Source: Desulfococcus sp. (GTDB lineage Bacteria; Desulfobacterota; Desulfobacteria; Desulfobacterales; Desulfosalsimonadaceae). Taken from it: DNA of 8,740 bases. The stretch covers positions 1 through 8,740 of the forward strand of contig JAHECJ010000059.1 of assembly GCA_024641805.1 (NCBI GenBank), written 5' to 3'. The notes under the pieces were generated by a model that saw only the letters and a list, made by a program, of their open reading frames with translations, was not told the DNA's origin and ran no database searches. Numbering within the stretch: position 1 is the first letter of the stretch; every line of letters starts with the position of its first letter. This document shows, in pieces, positions 7,501 through 8,740 of the stretch. Position numbers and translations under genes: made by a program.

Positions 7501-8740
7501 TTCAAGGATTATGATTCCGGATACCAATTCGGAGATCTGGCATTAAAAGCGAAAAACAGATTCGGCGGACCGCAAATGACCGCCAAGGTATTGTTATATT
7601 TCGGAAACGCCATTGCCATATGGGCCCGTCATATTAATCAGGTCATTGCACTAAACCGTGAAGGCCTGAAGGCCGCCCGCAACACCGGTGATTTAAATTA
7701 CACGATTTACCATATTCAATCTCTGATATTTTCCATGCTGGCCGCCGGCAGACCCCTGGATGAGGTTTTTGAAGAATGTGACCGGTTTTATGAGTTTGTG
7801 GAACAGACCCACGATATCGGCGCCTTAAACTATCTGATTTCCGTAATTCAGTTCATCAAATGCCTCAAAGGGCAAACGGTTCATATTCAAAGCTTAAATG
7901 ATGCCCATTTTTCAGAAACCATGCATATAAAGAATATGCAATGCGATAACATCAAAATTATTTTATGCCGGCATCACCTGATCAAACTGCGCCTCCTTTA
8001 TATAATGGAGGATTATGAAGAAGCCCTGAAAGAAGCGAAATTATGCGCGGCGCTGCGCCACTTCCATTTGGGAACCATCATCGTCCCGGAATATTATTTT
8101 TACCATTGCATGGTTCTGGCAGCGCTTTATCATTCAGCATCGGTCCTGAAACAGAGCCTGTATCGCCGGCAGATTATCATTTTCCGCAACAGGTTAAAAC
8201 ATCTCGCACAGCAATGCCCTGAAAATTTTGAAGACAAATATCTGCTGGTCGAAGCGGAGCATGGCCGGATCACCGGGCAGGACCGGCAGGCAGTGACTTT
8301 TTACCACCGTGCCATCCGGTCTGCCAAGGACAACGGCTTTACACAAAATTATGCCATCGCCAATGAAGCGGCGGCAAAATATTACATATCCAGGGGGTTC
8401 GATGATATTGCCAAAACGTTTATGAGTAAAGCCAGGCAAAGCTATCATTACTGGGGAGCCAAAACCAAAGTCGACCTGCTTGAAAAGAACTTTTCAACCC
8501 TGCTGACGGTTGATCTCCCGGCTCAGCGGCTTCCGGGCAGTCAGCATCTTGATTATAATGCGATCGTCAATGCCCTGCAGACAATCTCCACTGAAATTGT
8601 TTTGGAAGATCTGCTCAAGAGCCTAATGAAAATCGTACTTGAGAACGCCGGTGCCCGAAAAGTACAGTTCCTGACCATTAAATCCGACCGAATGTTTTTG
8701 GAAGCGCAAAACAACATTGATTATGAGGAAACCATTGTAT
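4567..8740 (+). CDS. Giant Ser/Thr (pseudo)kinase - AAA/STAND ATPase - GAF signalling protein (3' partial)
   Basis: The frame is open from ATG 4567 past the right edge, 1391 residues seen. An in-frame stop at 4507 and no other ATG or GTG between support this start; CGGA at 4552 is a weak ribosome site. Order: kinase-like domain about 5-285 (IVRVYAIEK, YISPEQTGRMN at 183-193, RTDFYSMGIIFYEMLTG); ATPase domain about 308-600 with Walker A GYSGIGKS at 338-345, Walker B LTLFIDNMHWAD (Asp468, Asn469), YRNNE as the sensor-1-like segment and GNPFF; a linking region with FLHDKVRQAVY; helical TPR-like region about 770-1310 (VPEYYFYHCMV, CPENFEDKYLLVEAE, YYISRGFDDIAKTFMSKA); then LDYNAIVNALQTISTEIVLE leading into a GAF domain from about 1350, cut by the edge. 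This order is that of the trifunctional kinase/ATP-binding/sensor histidine kinase family, so a histidine kinase or other output module likely follows, unseen. No transmembrane segment is visible; likely cytoplasmic. The kinase part seems inactive: HRD is replaced by His131-Asn-Gly133. Ligand and output are unknown. Confidence 0.93.
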   Translation, partial: MFNLNGYEIIFERAPKGGVKIYSARHIQSTSKVKILFLPVDQKTKGLSDKIYQYFLPLKKLISQHIVRVYAIEKISEASTSGIAFTIGESEGISIKEYLSKNSPLSPERFINIAVQIVTAINDLHKVGLSHNGLTSTNIMIDPDRHHICINDFAFGMYSVLHPGAWNTQTSGQNSIEDEHLPYISPEQTGRMNCEIDYRTDFYSMGIIFYEMLTGMPPFTGSSAMELIHAHMAKNPVIPLENRQEIGEPLSNVIMKLLSKSPDNRYQSAFGIKSDLLQCLEQNGAPTAGRPFQVARHDVSERFRFPDKMYGREIEVAMLMDEFNRVKENNIGISMIAGYSGIGKSRIVEEIQKFVVKKGGYFISGQYEQLQQDIPYSGLIQAFQEIVKQILTEPVDQINDWRHKLLAALGANARVIIDVIPEIEFIIGKHPPPPELSPGDAQNRFHVVFEKFLQILASKDHPLTLFIDNMHWADVAGLKLMESFFTGTRTRNFYFIGAYRNNEIKDTHPLFDSLNLIKQKGLPVQTITLRPISETDVCNLLSDALHEEAEQIRLLAQIVHDKTRGNPFFIKQFMETLNKEGFLAYDYENGRWQWNIEQITAQSITDNVVDFMAAKVSKLGDPSQQTLQLAACIGDSFSLSMLSMVSAKPASAIVADLREAVALGLVMPTGDAYPLMVKSLAKIRSDDQPFIPVNPADNIVFDFLHDKVRQAVYAQVPDELKKTFHFRIGELILQNTDPKDLHSRIFSIVHHFNQGKLPPAKNTDLQQLARLNLIAGKRAKDAAAYRQALNYLKTSENYLSDATWTENYDLVFDIKKHRMECEYLLHNFDDAEALFKILLDRADSSEDKAALYNQKMIMLASLAKHEDALKIGATGLRLLGVRLPKRAGKLVVLRSLLTLKMRLHNQDIDSLLELPEITEPRRLLTLKMMMNLSLSAYFCQPYLASYLALDIFKMTLKYGNSSVSPFAYVIYGSALCAIFKDYDSGYQFGDLALKAKNRFGGPQMTAKVLLYFGNAIAIWARHINQVIALNREGLKAARNTGDLNYTIYHIQSLIFSMLAAGRPLDEVFEECDRFYEFVEQTHDIGALNYLISVIQFIKCLKGQTVHIQSLNDAHFSETMHIKNMQCDNIKIILCRHHLIKLRLLYIMEDYEEALKEAKLCAALRHFHLGTIIVPEYYFYHCMVLAALYHSASVLKQSLYRRQIIIFRNRLKHLAQQCPENFEDKYLLVEAEHGRITGQDRQAVTFYHRAIRSAKDNGFTQNYAIANEAAAKYYISRGFDDIAKTFMSKARQSYHYWGAKTKVDLLEKNFSTLLTVDLPAQRLPGSQHLDYNAIVNALQTISTEIVLEDLLKSLMKIVLENAGARKVQFLTIKSDRMFLEAQNNIDYEETIV

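Noticed and set aside
4622..8448. A series of minus-strand frames of 60-144 codons, including 4864-5298 and 8194-8448
   Set aside because: They are shadows of the giant plus-strand signalling gene, whose frame carries unmistakable kinase, Walker and GAF motifs throughout.

Overview
The window carries three plus-strand protein-coding genes packed head to tail, with gaps of only 30 and 61 bases. The first is cut by the left edge and the third by the right edge. I see no RNA genes, insertion sequences, CRISPR arrays or attachment sites. No minus-strand reading frame looks real, and no gene-free stretch exceeds 61 bases. The gene types suggest a Gram-negative, multicellular or surface-associated deltaproteobacterium (Desulfobacterota, perhaps Desulfobacterales): a LamG-containing surface protein, a gingipain-type (C25) peptidase and a very large kinase/ATPase/GAF signalling protein. 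That placement is inference from family distribution; no marker gene is present.

Left region (1-1973): the C-terminal part of an exported or cell-surface protein. It holds a LamG (concanavalin-A-like) domain between two copies of a module that opens with L-Q-[VI]-Y-R-V-D, then a fibronectin-III-like domain, then a short tail ending GCFINSLLQ. Middle region (2004-4505): a complete, signal-peptide-bearing C25 cysteine peptidase with a visible His/Cys catalytic pair. It ends in an InlB-B-repeat-like domain, a seven-glycine linker and the tail GCFISSLKN. The two adjacent proteins therefore share a nearly identical Cys-Phe-Ile C-terminus, the most interesting feature here: it may be a short sorting or anchoring signal used by both.

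Right region (4567 to the end): the first 1391 residues of a giant signalling protein of the Ser/Thr kinase - AAA/STAND ATPase - helical repeat - GAF type, usually completed by a histidine kinase or other output domain. Its kinase domain keeps the C-lobe signature of the family but appears to have lost the catalytic Asp of the HRD motif and other ATP-site residues, so it looks like a pseudokinase. Its ATPase has an intact Walker A, and an Asp-Asn where Asp-Asp is usual in Walker B.

The first two genes probably form one transcription unit and may work together on the cell surface (display, processing or anchoring). Whether the signalling gene belongs with them is open: the 61-base gap holds a perfect 8-bp inverted repeat that could be an operator or a weak terminator. 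A second, much stronger hairpin lies inside the peptidase gene just after the catalytic Cys codon.
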